Source: Dokdonella_A sp963758365
Lineage (GTDB): Bacteria > Pseudomonadota > Gammaproteobacteria > Xanthomonadales > Rhodanobacteraceae
Direction: 5' to 3'
NCBI GenBank assembly: GCA_963758365.1
Contig: CAVWVB010000001.1
Coordinates: forward strand, 1 to 64,000
DNA: 64,000 nt
The first letter of the stretch is position 1. Each line of letters begins with the position of its first letter. Position numbers and translations under genes: made by a program. The notes below the pieces were generated by a model. That model saw only the letters and a program-made list of their open reading frames with translations, was not told where the DNA came from and did not search any database. This document shows, in pieces, positions 12,001 to 19,739 of this stretch.

Positions 12001-13442
12001 CCGTGCCTGCGCGCGCGATCCGCGGCGTCGGCCTGCTGCTGATCCTGGTCTGGTTGCTGGCGACGCTGCGCGTGTTCGCGTTGTGGTCGCACGTTCCGCT
12101 CTACGCGTACGCGAACAGCTACGACCAGACCCGCTACACGAACTGCTTCCATTTTTATCCGGACCGCGACGCGGCGATCCCGCCGCAGCAGAACAGTCCG
12201 CAGGCGCCGTTCGCGAAGTACCGCTTCATCGCGACCGCCGATCCGATGTGCTACTGGTCGTCGGAACTCGTGTTCACCGGCGCGACCGCGCTGGTCTGGA
12301 AGCTCGGCGAACTCGCCGGCGCGGGCGACGTGCACGACGTGCGCGTCGCGGGTGCGCTGCGCTGGTTCGCGTTGCTCGGCCTGTCGATCACGTTCTCGCT
12401 GGCCTGGCTGCGCGCGGGCGACACGCGCGCGGCCGTCGCCAACGCGGCGTTGACGCTGCTGCTGTTCGCCGATCCGGGCAATACGCTGTACCTCGACACG
12501 TTCTATGCCGAGTGGAGCGCGCTGCTCGCGGCCTATGCGCTGTTCGCGGCGATCCTGCTCTGGCGCGACGCGCCGTACAGCCGGCGCCGCGGCATTCTGC
12601 TCGCGCTCGCCGCGTTCGCGCTCGCCACCGCGAAGATCCAGCACCTGCTGCTGCCGCTCGCGTTCGCGCTGCTCGTGCTGGTCATTGACCGCACGCGCCT
12701 CGCGCGCATCGGCTGGCGCGCGCCCGCGTTGCTGCTCGGCGCAATCGCGGGGTTCGCGCTGCAGTTCGTGCAGCTGCACCGCAGCGGCCCGATGATGGAC
12801 GCGATCGATCAGTACAACCGCGCCGACGTCGTGTTCACCGCATTGCTGCCGTTCGCCGACGATCCGCGCGCACTGCTCGCCGAGCTGCGCATCGATCCCG
12901 ACTGCGCGGGCTACAGCGGCGATCACGCGTGGGAGTTTCCGGACATGCCCGAGGCGGTCTGCAGCGGCCTTGCGCAGTTCACGCGCGGCACCGAGCTGCT
13001 GACCCTGCTGCGGCATCCGCGCCTGGCGCTGCGCCTGGCCGGCCATGGCGTGCTCGGCCTCGATCCATGGATCGCGAAGAATCTCGGTCAGGTCGAAGGC
13101 GGCGAGTTCGCGACCATGCAGCCGCCCGCGCCGGGCCTGGGCACGGTATTGCACGCGTCGCCCGTGCTGCGCCTCGGCATTCTCGCGCTGCCCCCGCTCG
13201 CATTGCTTTGCCTGCTGGTGCGCCCGGGCCTGCGCCGCGGCCGCCGTGCGCTCGACTACGCGGCATTGAGCACGCTCGCGATGCTCGGCACGCTCGCGGT
13301 CACCGTGCTCGGCGACGGTCTGGCCGACGCGGCCAAGCAGGGACACCTCGTGGTCAACGTCGCGCTCGCATGGCTGATCGTCGTCGGCGTCGCGGCGTTC
13401 GTTCCGCGCTCACGCGCTGCCGACGCGCCGACGGCTGCCTGA
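11967..13442 (+). CDS. Polytopic membrane protein, possible GT-C-type enzyme
   Basis: A 491-residue protein with about ten hydrophobic helices, the first at residues 20-40 (IRGVGLLLILVWLLATLRV). Large non-membrane loops carry YANSYDQTRYTNCFHFYPD after helix 1 and DQYNRADVVFTALLPFADDP mid-protein. The layout (first loop large with acidic residues, many helices, long later loops) resembles GT-C glycosyltransferases, but no diagnostic motif is certain. Start uncertain: ATG 11967, TTG 11997 and GTG 12003 are all in frame, and the sequence before residue 20 is low-complexity. It is divergent from the kinase. Confidence 0.6.
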   Translation: MPAPRARGARLTVPARAIRGVGLLLILVWLLATLRVFALWSHVPLYAYANSYDQTRYTNCFHFYPDRDAAIPPQQNSPQAPFAKYRFIATADPMCYWSSELVFTGATALVWKLGELAGAGDVHDVRVAGALRWFALLGLSITFSLAWLRAGDTRAAVANAALTLLLFADPGNTLYLDTFYAEWSALLAAYALFAAILLWRDAPYSRRRGILLALAAFALATAKIQHLLLPLAFALLVLVIDRTRLARIGWRAPALLLGAIAGFALQFVQLHRSGPMMDAIDQYNRADVVFTALLPFADDPRALLAELRIDPDCAGYSGDHAWEFPDMPEAVCSGLAQFTRGTELLTLLRHPRLALRLAGHGVLGLDPWIAKNLGQVEGGEFATMQPPAPGLGTVLHASPVLRLGILALPPLALLCLLVRPGLRRGRRALDYAALSTLAMLGTLAVTVLGDGLADAAKQGHLVVNVALAWLIVVGVAAFVPRSRAADAPTAA

Positions 13443-13512
13443 CGCACCGGGGCAGGCCGCCCGCCGAGCGACGGTCGTTGGGTGAACTCACACGCGCCCG
13501 ATCCGCATGCCG

Positions 13513-14109
13513 TCACGCGACGTCGCGGTTCCTGCCGTGGAACGGCGCGTAGAACGCACGCAATGCGGCGAGGTCCACATCGAGCTCCGCGCTCGGCTGC
13601 AGCAGCGTGCCGATCGTGATCGTGCGCGTCGGATAGTCGAACGCGACCGGCAGGATCGGCACGCCCGCCGTGCGCGCGATATGCCAGAAACCGGTGCGCC
13701 ATTCGCTGACCTGCCTACGCGTGCCTTCGGGCGCGATGCCGAGCCAGAGGCGTTCGCTGGTGCGGAAGCGCCGCGCCATCTCGTCGACGAGTCCGTGCGC
13801 CGAATCGCGCTCGATCGGAATGCCGCCGAGGCGGCGCAGCAGCCAGCCTAGCGGGCCACGAAACAGCTCGCGCTTGCCCATGAACGCGATGTCGACGCCG
13901 AGTGCGACCTTCAACAGCAGACCCCAGACGCCGTCCCACCACGAGCTGTGCGGCGCCGCGATCAGCACGACCCGCGGTGCATCGGGAAACCTGCCGCTGA
14001 CCCGCCAGCCGCACGCCGCGAGAAACCGTGCGCAGGCGCGCCGCCATGCGTTCTGGCGGAATTGCGGCAGCGCGGGCGGCAACGGCAACGCGCCGCCGCC
14101 CGCACTCAT
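13513..14109 (-). CDS. 1-acylglycerol-3-phosphate acyltransferase-like protein
   Basis: A 198-residue PlsC-superfamily protein. Motif I is APHSSWWDGVWGLL (HX4D, with the His-Asp catalytic pair), motif II KRELFRGPLGWLLRRLGGIPIER, motif III APEGTRR and motif IV ILPVAFDY. It transfers acyl groups to lyso-lipids at the membrane surface; short family members like this one often act on substrates other than lysophosphatidate. It overlaps the upstream arfB gene by ATGA (14106-14109), so the two form an operon. Confidence 0.85.
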   Translation of the reverse strand: MSAGGGALPLPPALPQFRQNAWRRACARFLAACGWRVSGRFPDAPRVVLIAAPHSSWWDGVWGLLLKVALGVDIAFMGKRELFRGPLGWLLRRLGGIPIERDSAHGLVDEMARRFRTSERLWLGIAPEGTRRQVSEWRTGFWHIARTAGVPILPVAFDYPTRTITIGTLLQPSAELDVDLAALRAFYAPFHGRNRDVA

Positions 14110-14531
14110 TCGGCGCTCCAGCTCGGGCCGCCGCGATTGCGCTTGATCGTCGCCCGCGTTTTCTTCGCATCGATGCGGCGCTGGTTCGAGCCGCGCGTCG
14201 GCCGCGTCGCGATGCGCCGCTTGGGCACACGCTGTGCGGCGCGGATGATTTCGGCGAGACGCGCGCGCGCATCCTCGCGGTTTCGCGCCTGGTCGCGGAA
14301 GCGGTTCGCCTGGATCACCAGCACGCCACTGTCGGTCAGGCGGCGATCGCGGCGCGCGAGCAGGCGCGCGCGCAACGGCGGCGGCAGCACCCGCGAGGCG
14401 GCGATGTCGAAGCGCAGCTCCACCGCGCTCGAGACCTTGTTGACGTTCTGCCCGCCCGGGCCGGCCGCGCGCACGAACTTCTCGGCCAGTTCGCGCTCGG
14501 GAATCCGCAGGCTGTCATCGACCTCGAGCAT
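14106..14531 (-). CDS. arfB: Alternative ribosome-rescue factor ArfB (peptidyl-tRNA hydrolase)
   Basis: A 141-residue protein, close to the 140 residues of E. coli ArfB/YaeJ. The class-I release-factor signature GPGGQNVNK places GGQ at residues 26-28. The C terminus is a basic tail (RRIDAKKTRATIKRNRGG) that enters the empty mRNA channel of stalled ribosomes. It hydrolyses peptidyl-tRNA on non-stop complexes. Coupled to the downstream acyltransferase by an ATGA overlap; follows a lipoprotein gene by 6 bases. Confidence 0.95.
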   Translation of the reverse strand: MLEVDDSLRIPERELAEKFVRAAGPGGQNVNKVSSAVELRFDIAASRVLPPPLRARLLARRDRRLTDSGVLVIQANRFRDQARNREDARARLAEIIRAAQRVPKRRIATRPTRGSNQRRIDAKKTRATIKRNRGGPSWSAE

Positions 14532-14537
14532 CGCGGG

Positions 14538-15221
14538 CTACTGGGCCGGCTGGCCCGCGATGCGCTCGGCGGTCCTCGCCATGCGCTGGGTGCGACGCGC
14601 GATCTTGTCGAGTTCCGCGGTATTGCCTTCGAGCTTCAGTCGCGTGACTTCGGCGCGGGTGTCGGCGAGGTTCTTCACGCAGAACTCGGCGAAGCGGTAC
14701 AGGCGCATGTTCTGCTTGTCGTTCGCGGTCATGTCACGCGCCTTCTGGCAGATGTTCGTCGCTTCGGTCAGGGTCGCATCGAGATCCGGCGCAGGTTCGA
14801 CCGCGCGCGGGTGCGGCTCGGCGGCCGCTGGCGTGTTCATCGCGGTCTGTGCAGCGCCGCCGCCGCGGGTCGCGAGCAGGGCCATTGCGCGCCTGACCAC
14901 GTCGGGATTGCTGACCTCGGCAAACTCGAGCGCGGACGGATTGCGATCCTTTTCGGCGATCCAGCCGTCGATGCGCGCACGGCACTTGCCCTTCGCCGCG
15001 TCGGTGCGCGCGCTCGCGGGCAGGTTCGCGCTCAATGCGTCGTCGCCGGACCAGGTACGCAGACACATCACGGCTGCGGCATCGAGCGGCGCATTCGCAT
15101 CGCCCGCCCTCGCGCCTTCGCGATGCAGCAGGCCGGTGAGTTCCTCGTTGGTGGGCACGCGCGCGCTGCACGCGGCGAGGCCGAGCACGCAGGTGGCCAT
15201 GATCAGGACAGGCTTGTTCAT
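14538..15221 (-). CDS. Putative lipoprotein
   Basis: A 227-residue protein starting MNKPVLIMATCVLGLAAC; the lipobox LAAC predicts lipidation at C18. The mature part is helical and rich in Ala, Arg and charged residues, with conserved-looking cysteines in MCLRTW, KCRAR, NICQKA and EFCVKN. No family recognised. It sits between ubiB upstream (30 bases) and arfB downstream (6 bases), so it is probably co-transcribed with ubiJ-ubiB. Confidence 0.7.
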   Translation of the reverse strand: MNKPVLIMATCVLGLAACSARVPTNEELTGLLHREGARAGDANAPLDAAAVMCLRTWSGDDALSANLPASARTDAAKGKCRARIDGWIAEKDRNPSALEFAEVSNPDVVRRAMALLATRGGGAAQTAMNTPAAAEPHPRAVEPAPDLDATLTEATNICQKARDMTANDKQNMRLYRFAEFCVKNLADTRAEVTRLKLEGNTAELDKIARRTQRMARTAERIAGQPAQ

Positions 15222-15250
15222 TGCGGTGGATCTCCGGAAAAGGGAAAAGA

Positions 15251-16912
15251 TCAAGACGCGCGCCAGGCGATCGCGAAAGCGATCAGCGCGCAGGCACCTG
15301 CGGTCCAGGCGGTCAGCTGCGGCCAGACCCGATCGGGTCCCGGCGTCGCGAGCAGTGCGATCAGCGCGCTGCCGATCGCGAGGGAAACCCCGAGCGAGAG
15401 CCAGATCGCGACGCGCTGGCCATGCCGTGCACGCGACTCCAGGCGTCTGAGATCATCCGAGGCGATGCGAAGTTCCAGCGTGCCGGCGGTCGCCTGGACC
15501 AGATAGCTGTGCACGAGCTGGGGCATGTCGGGCGCGGCGGCGATCCAGTCGGGCAGGCGGCGCCGCAGCGCCTTGAGCATCGCGCGCGGCCCGTGGCGGC
15601 GACGCCAGATGCGCTCGAGCACGGGCTGGGCGGTCGCCCAGATGTCGATCTGCGGATGCAGCAGGCGGCCAACGCCCTCGATGTTCAGCAGTGTCTTCTG
15701 CAGCAGGATCAACTGCGGCTGCAGGGTCAGTTCATGACGCCGCGCCATCTGGAACAGCTTGACCACGACCTCGGCCAGCGAGATCTCGCTCAGCGGGCGC
15801 GTGAAGTACGGTTCGCAGACGGTGCGCACCGCGGCCTCGAGTTCGTCCAGACGCGCATTCGCGGGCATCCAGCCCGCGCGCACGTGCAGTTCGGCGATGC
15901 GCGCGTAGTCCTTGTCGAACAGCGCGAGAAAGTTTTCGGCGAGCCAGTACTGGTCGCGCTCGGGCAGCGATCCCATGATCCCGAAATCGAGTGCGATGAA
16001 GCGCGGTTCGCGTGCGTGCGCGGGATCGACCCAGATGTTGCCCGCGTGCGCATCGGCATGGAAGAAGTTGTCGCGGAACACCTGCGTGTAGAAAAGGCGC
16101 ACGCCCTTCTCGGCCAGCGCGATGCGATCGATGCCGGCCGCGTCGAGTGCGGCGAGATCGTCGACCGGGATGCCGCGCACGCGCTCGAGCGTCAGCGCGC
16201 CCGCGCTGGTGTGCGACCAGATCACTTCGGGCACGTAGAGATCGTCCGAACCCGCGAAATTGCGCCGCAGCAGCGATGCATTCGCGCCTTCGCGCTGCAG
16301 GTCGAGTTCGTTGACCAGGGTCGTCTCGATTTCGTCCACGACCTCGTGCGGGCGGATCTTGTCGGCGTTCGGATGCACGCGCTGCACGAGTCCCGCGAAA
16401 GCGCGCAGCAGCGCGATATCGTCGGCGACGCGCGCATGGATGTCCGGGCGCAGGATCTTGACCACGACCTCGCGACCGTCGGCGAGCACCGCGGGATGGA
16501 CCTGGGCGATCGAGGCCGAGGCGAGCGGCGTGTTGTCGAATGCGGCGAAACGCGTCTCGACCGCGGCGCCGAGCGCGCGCTCGACCGCGGCGCGCGCGAC
16601 CTCGCCCGGAAACGCGGCGACGCGGTCCTGCAGCTCGACCAGTGCGTCGGCGACGTCGGCCGGAATCAGGTCGCGGCGGGTCGACAGGATCTGCCCGAAC
16701 TTGACGAAGATCGGACCGAGCTCGGTGAGCGCGGCGGCGAGGCGCTCGCCGCGCGGCAGCACCAGCAGTTCCGCACGCGGACGTGGCAGCAGCGGGCGCG
16801 CCCAGCGCAGCGCGCGCGGACGCTGCGCAGGCGGAACCAGGTCGTCGAGCCCGTAGCGCGCGAGCACGCGCAGGATGCGCAGCAGGCGCGGCAGCTGATG
16901 CAGTGCGGTCAC
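15251..16912 (-). CDS. ubiB: Ubiquinone biosynthesis kinase-like protein UbiB
   Basis: A 553-residue ABC1/ADCK/UbiB atypical kinase. It shows the family KxGQ motif (KFGQ, 71-74), an alanine-rich nucleotide loop ASIAQVH, the ATP-binding lysine in VVVKILRP (about 152), FHADAHAGN and ALDFGIMG. The C terminus has two membrane helices (VAIWLSLGVSLAIGSALIALL and TAWTAGACALIAFAIAW). UbiB is an ATPase needed for early ubiquinone assembly at the inner membrane. GTG start at 16910-16912, sharing GTGA with the ubiJ stop, gives tight coupling; the frame further upstream is the shadow of ubiJ. Confidence 0.96.
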   Translation of the reverse strand: MTALHQLPRLLRILRVLARYGLDDLVPPAQRPRALRWARPLLPRPRAELLVLPRGERLAAALTELGPIFVKFGQILSTRRDLIPADVADALVELQDRVAAFPGEVARAAVERALGAAVETRFAAFDNTPLASASIAQVHPAVLADGREVVVKILRPDIHARVADDIALLRAFAGLVQRVHPNADKIRPHEVVDEIETTLVNELDLQREGANASLLRRNFAGSDDLYVPEVIWSHTSAGALTLERVRGIPVDDLAALDAAGIDRIALAEKGVRLFYTQVFRDNFFHADAHAGNIWVDPAHAREPRFIALDFGIMGSLPERDQYWLAENFLALFDKDYARIAELHVRAGWMPANARLDELEAAVRTVCEPYFTRPLSEISLAEVVVKLFQMARRHELTLQPQLILLQKTLLNIEGVGRLLHPQIDIWATAQPVLERIWRRRHGPRAMLKALRRRLPDWIAAAPDMPQLVHSYLVQATAGTLELRIASDDLRRLESRARHGQRVAIWLSLGVSLAIGSALIALLATPGPDRVWPQLTAWTAGACALIAFAIAWRAS

Positions 16913-17562
16913 GTGCGCGGCGCCCCGCCGCGTGCCTCGACGCGGCGCACGCGCGCGTCGAGGCGGTCGGCGCGTTCGCGCAGCGCGTCGACTTCGTCGA
17001 GGAATTGCTCGAGTTCGGCGCGTGCGACCAGGTCGCGGCTTTCCTCGGTCAGGAATTCGGCGGCGTCGTGCGCGAAGGCGCGTGCCGAATCGCGCGACCA
17101 TGCGAATGCGCGGCGCAGCGCGCGTGCGATCTGGAATCCGGCCACGTCGCCGAAAACGCGCGCGAAGGCTTCATCGAAATCCGGCGCGAAGCGCGTCGCG
17201 ATGCGCTCGAGCTGGCGCGCGAGTTCGGCATCGCCGGCGATCTGCACCGTGCCCGGCGCCACGCTGCCCTCGCGCCCGCGCGCGAGCGCCATGCCGAGCA
17301 GGCTGCCCAGGCTCGCGCCGATGCGCAGCGCGCTTTCCCCCGCGAAGCCGGGACCGACGCGCAGGCGCTCGCGGTCGACCGCGATGCGCAGCGCGGGCAC
17401 GCCGGCGCCGGGATCGAGGGTGAGTGCGCGGCCGTCGAGCGCGGCGAGGCGGCCGCGTGTCTCGGGATCGAGATCGACGAGCCGGTTAAGCACCGCTTCG
17501 AGCACGCGACCGAGGCGGACAAGGACCGGATGGGGTGCGCGCGGCGCGGCGGCTTCGGACAT
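16909..17562 (-). CDS. ubiJ: Ubiquinone biosynthesis accessory factor UbiJ
   Basis: A 217-residue SCP2-domain protein: ALTLDPGAGVPALRIAVDRERLRVG and a C-terminal coiled coil (ELEQFLDEVDALRERADRL). UbiJ binds polyprenyl ubiquinone intermediates and organises the soluble Ubi complex with UbiK. It normally precedes ubiB, as here, with a 4-base GTGA overlap. No ubiE is seen upstream in this window; the neighbour is an unrelated divergent gene. Confidence 0.92.
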   Translation of the reverse strand: MSEAAAPRAPHPVLVRLGRVLEAVLNRLVDLDPETRGRLAALDGRALTLDPGAGVPALRIAVDRERLRVGPGFAGESALRIGASLGSLLGMALARGREGSVAPGTVQIAGDAELARQLERIATRFAPDFDEAFARVFGDVAGFQIARALRRAFAWSRDSARAFAHDAAEFLTEESRDLVARAELEQFLDEVDALRERADRLDARVRRVEARGGAPRT

Positions 17563-17786
17563 GGATGCCGATTCTACCTGTCCAGGTCGTCGCGGGCGGG
17601 CGCGCGGCCGCGACGCGCGTGCGAACCCGCGCTGCGCCGCCGGGAACCGGAGGTCGGTCCTGCCGCGCGGCTGCCCGTGGCCGCGCAGGTTGCAGGCGTT
17701 CAGCTGCGCCGGACTGCGCGCGGGTAATCGACGGCTCAGCGAACAGCGTCTAATCTGCGTGATCGTCGGTCGTCGTGGAGTAGCGG

Positions 17787-19178
17787 ATGTCGCGGCATGC
17801 GTGGATCGTCCTCGTGGGGTTCGCGTTCCTGCTCGCGACCGCGCTGGCCGGCGCGCGCGAACTGTCGGGCGTCGCGCCGTCCGGCGCGTGGTATCACATC
17901 GCAGTGCCCGACGGCTGGCAGGCGGGCGACGCGCTGGTCCTGTACCAGCACGGACTCGATTTCAGCGTGGCCACGGATCCGCCCGGACTCGGACCGCTGA
18001 GCGACCTGATGCAGGGCGAAGGCTATGCGATCGCGGCGACCAGCTACCGTCAGCGCGGCTGGGCGATGTTCACCGCGATCGAGGACAACCGCGAACTGCT
18101 CGACCTGTTCGAGCAGGCGGTCGGTGTACCCGGCGAGATCGTCCCGTTCGGCGGATCGCTGGGCGGCCTGGTCGCGCTGAAACTCGCCGAGGCGCGCAAC
18201 CTGCCGCCGGTGCGCGGCGTCTTTGCGGTGTGTCCGGCCGCGGCCGGTGCGCGGATCTGGGACGCCGCGATCGATCTGCGCCTCGCCTACGACGTGGTTT
18301 GCCACGACGCGGGCGAACTGCCGACCGGCGCGCAGCCGCTGCCGTGGGCGCTCGACCTCGACACCATCCCCGACAATCTTGGCGACCTGTTCGACCAGGC
18401 GCGGCTGCTCCAGGTGCTCGTGCCGCTGAACCAGTGCACCGGAGTCAACCTGCCGCCGGCGCTGCGCAACGGCGCGATGCAGCGTCGTCTCGATCAGCTG
18501 ATGGCATTCGCGCACATCAGCGACGAGGACTTCCTGGTCACCAACATCGGCTACGCGGTCTACGTGATGAGCGACCTCGTGCGTGCGCCGGACAAACTCG
18601 ATGGCCGCAATCCGTTCACCACGGTCGGTGTCGACTACGCCGACGATCCCGCGATCCAGGCCGGCATCGCGCGCATCGAGGCCGATCCGTACGCGGCGTA
18701 CCGGTTGCATCTGGTTTCGGATTTCCATGGCGACGTCGGCAGCGCGAAGGTGCTCACGATGCATACGAGCCGCGACCAGCTGGTGATCCCGGGCAACGAG
18801 GATTTCGTCGTCGCCGCGCTGCCGGCCGGGCAGCTGACGCATGCGATCGTCGACGAAGACACGCCGACCCACTGCGGCTTCAGCGACGCCGAGGGCGTGA
18901 CCGGTTGGGAGGCCCTGCGCGACTGGAAGGACGGCGCGCCGCAGCCGGATGTCGCCGCCCTGCAGCAGCAGTGCACGGATCTCGTCGCGGGCGGCCTCGT
19001 CGCGGGTCCGTGCCGGTTCGATCCGCAGGCGCAGGTCGCGCCGTTCGACAGCATCGTGCGGGTGCGACCGGCCGCGACGGCGCCGTCACCGCGCGGTCAT
19101 TCGCGGCATGCGCTGCCGCCGCTGCGGCCGCCCGCGGCGGCCACGACCGCTATCGCGATGCCGGTCCTGCGACGCTGA
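17787..19178 (+). CDS. Secreted alpha/beta hydrolase
   Basis: A 463-residue protein. An N-terminal signal peptide is seen (WIVLVGFAFLLATALAGA). The nucleophile elbow GGSLGG places the serine at S124, after a core strand LVLYQHGLDFS. A later segment MHTSRDQLVIPGNE gives a plausible acid, and THCGF a plausible histidine. Substrate unknown; the long insertion between elbow and acid resembles esterase or peptidase relatives. The last 40 residues (AATAPSPRGHSRHALPP) are low-complexity and may not be part of the fold. Confidence 0.75.
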   Translation: MSRHAWIVLVGFAFLLATALAGARELSGVAPSGAWYHIAVPDGWQAGDALVLYQHGLDFSVATDPPGLGPLSDLMQGEGYAIAATSYRQRGWAMFTAIEDNRELLDLFEQAVGVPGEIVPFGGSLGGLVALKLAEARNLPPVRGVFAVCPAAAGARIWDAAIDLRLAYDVVCHDAGELPTGAQPLPWALDLDTIPDNLGDLFDQARLLQVLVPLNQCTGVNLPPALRNGAMQRRLDQLMAFAHISDEDFLVTNIGYAVYVMSDLVRAPDKLDGRNPFTTVGVDYADDPAIQAGIARIEADPYAAYRLHLVSDFHGDVGSAKVLTMHTSRDQLVIPGNEDFVVAALPAGQLTHAIVDEDTPTHCGFSDAEGVTGWEALRDWKDGAPQPDVAALQQQCTDLVAGGLVAGPCRFDPQAQVAPFDSIVRVRPAATAPSPRGHSRHALPPLRPPAAATTAIAMPVLRR

Positions 19179-19187
19179 GTGCGTGGC

Positions 19188-19589
19188 TCAATGCTTGATC
19201 GGATAGGTTTCCGCGGCGCCTTCGGGCGGCCGTTGCTCGATGCGTGTCGGCGGCCGTTCCGCACCCGGCGCCGGACCGCAGTGGTACGCGGCCCAGCTCT
19301 GCTCGCCGTCGCGCGGATCGCCGAGCGGCTTGACCGTGTCGGCGCCGATCCCGGCCGCCTCGTTGCGCGCCATGACTTCGAGTTCGTCGCGCACCTTGAG
19401 GCTGTTGCGGTCGAGCGGGCCGACATGATCGAGCACCGAGACCGTGATCGTGCCCTGCGCGCGGCAATGGCCGACATCGCCGTTCCATGCGGTGCGCACT
19501 TTCCGCCCGCCCGAATCGAGCCGGATGCCCCAACTGCATGCACAGAGCGTGGCCGCGGCGAGGCAGGCGGCAATCGCGATCGGTTTCAT
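19188..19589 (-). CDS. DUF4156-family lipoprotein
   Basis: A 133-residue protein. Signal peptide with lipobox LCAC predicts a lipidated Cys at residue 18. The mature domain has the DUF4156 signature ARNEAAGIGADTVKPLG followed by GEQSWAAYHC, related to the RcsF-like fold. Probably an outer-membrane lipoprotein of unknown role. Convergent with the hydrolase gene. Confidence 0.8.
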   Translation of the reverse strand: MKPIAIAACLAAATLCACSWGIRLDSGGRKVRTAWNGDVGHCRAQGTITVSVLDHVGPLDRNSLKVRDELEVMARNEAAGIGADTVKPLGDPRDGEQSWAAYHCGPAPGAERPPTRIEQRPPEGAAETYPIKH

Positions 19590-19739
19590 GGGATTCTCCG
19601 GCAGGGCATCGCGCGGAATCTAGCGCGTGCGGCATGAACGACGTCAGCACCGGGAGCTCGCGCGGCCGCTCGACGCGCGGCGCCGCCGCGATCCGTGATC
19701 GCGCGGGCGGGCCGCGCGCCCGATCCTGCGAAAGAAAAC

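Noticed and set aside
15221..19198. 1325-codon plus-strand open frame across ubiB and ubiJ
   Set aside because: It lies antisense to ubiB and ubiJ and then out of frame within the hydrolase gene; no recognisable protein.
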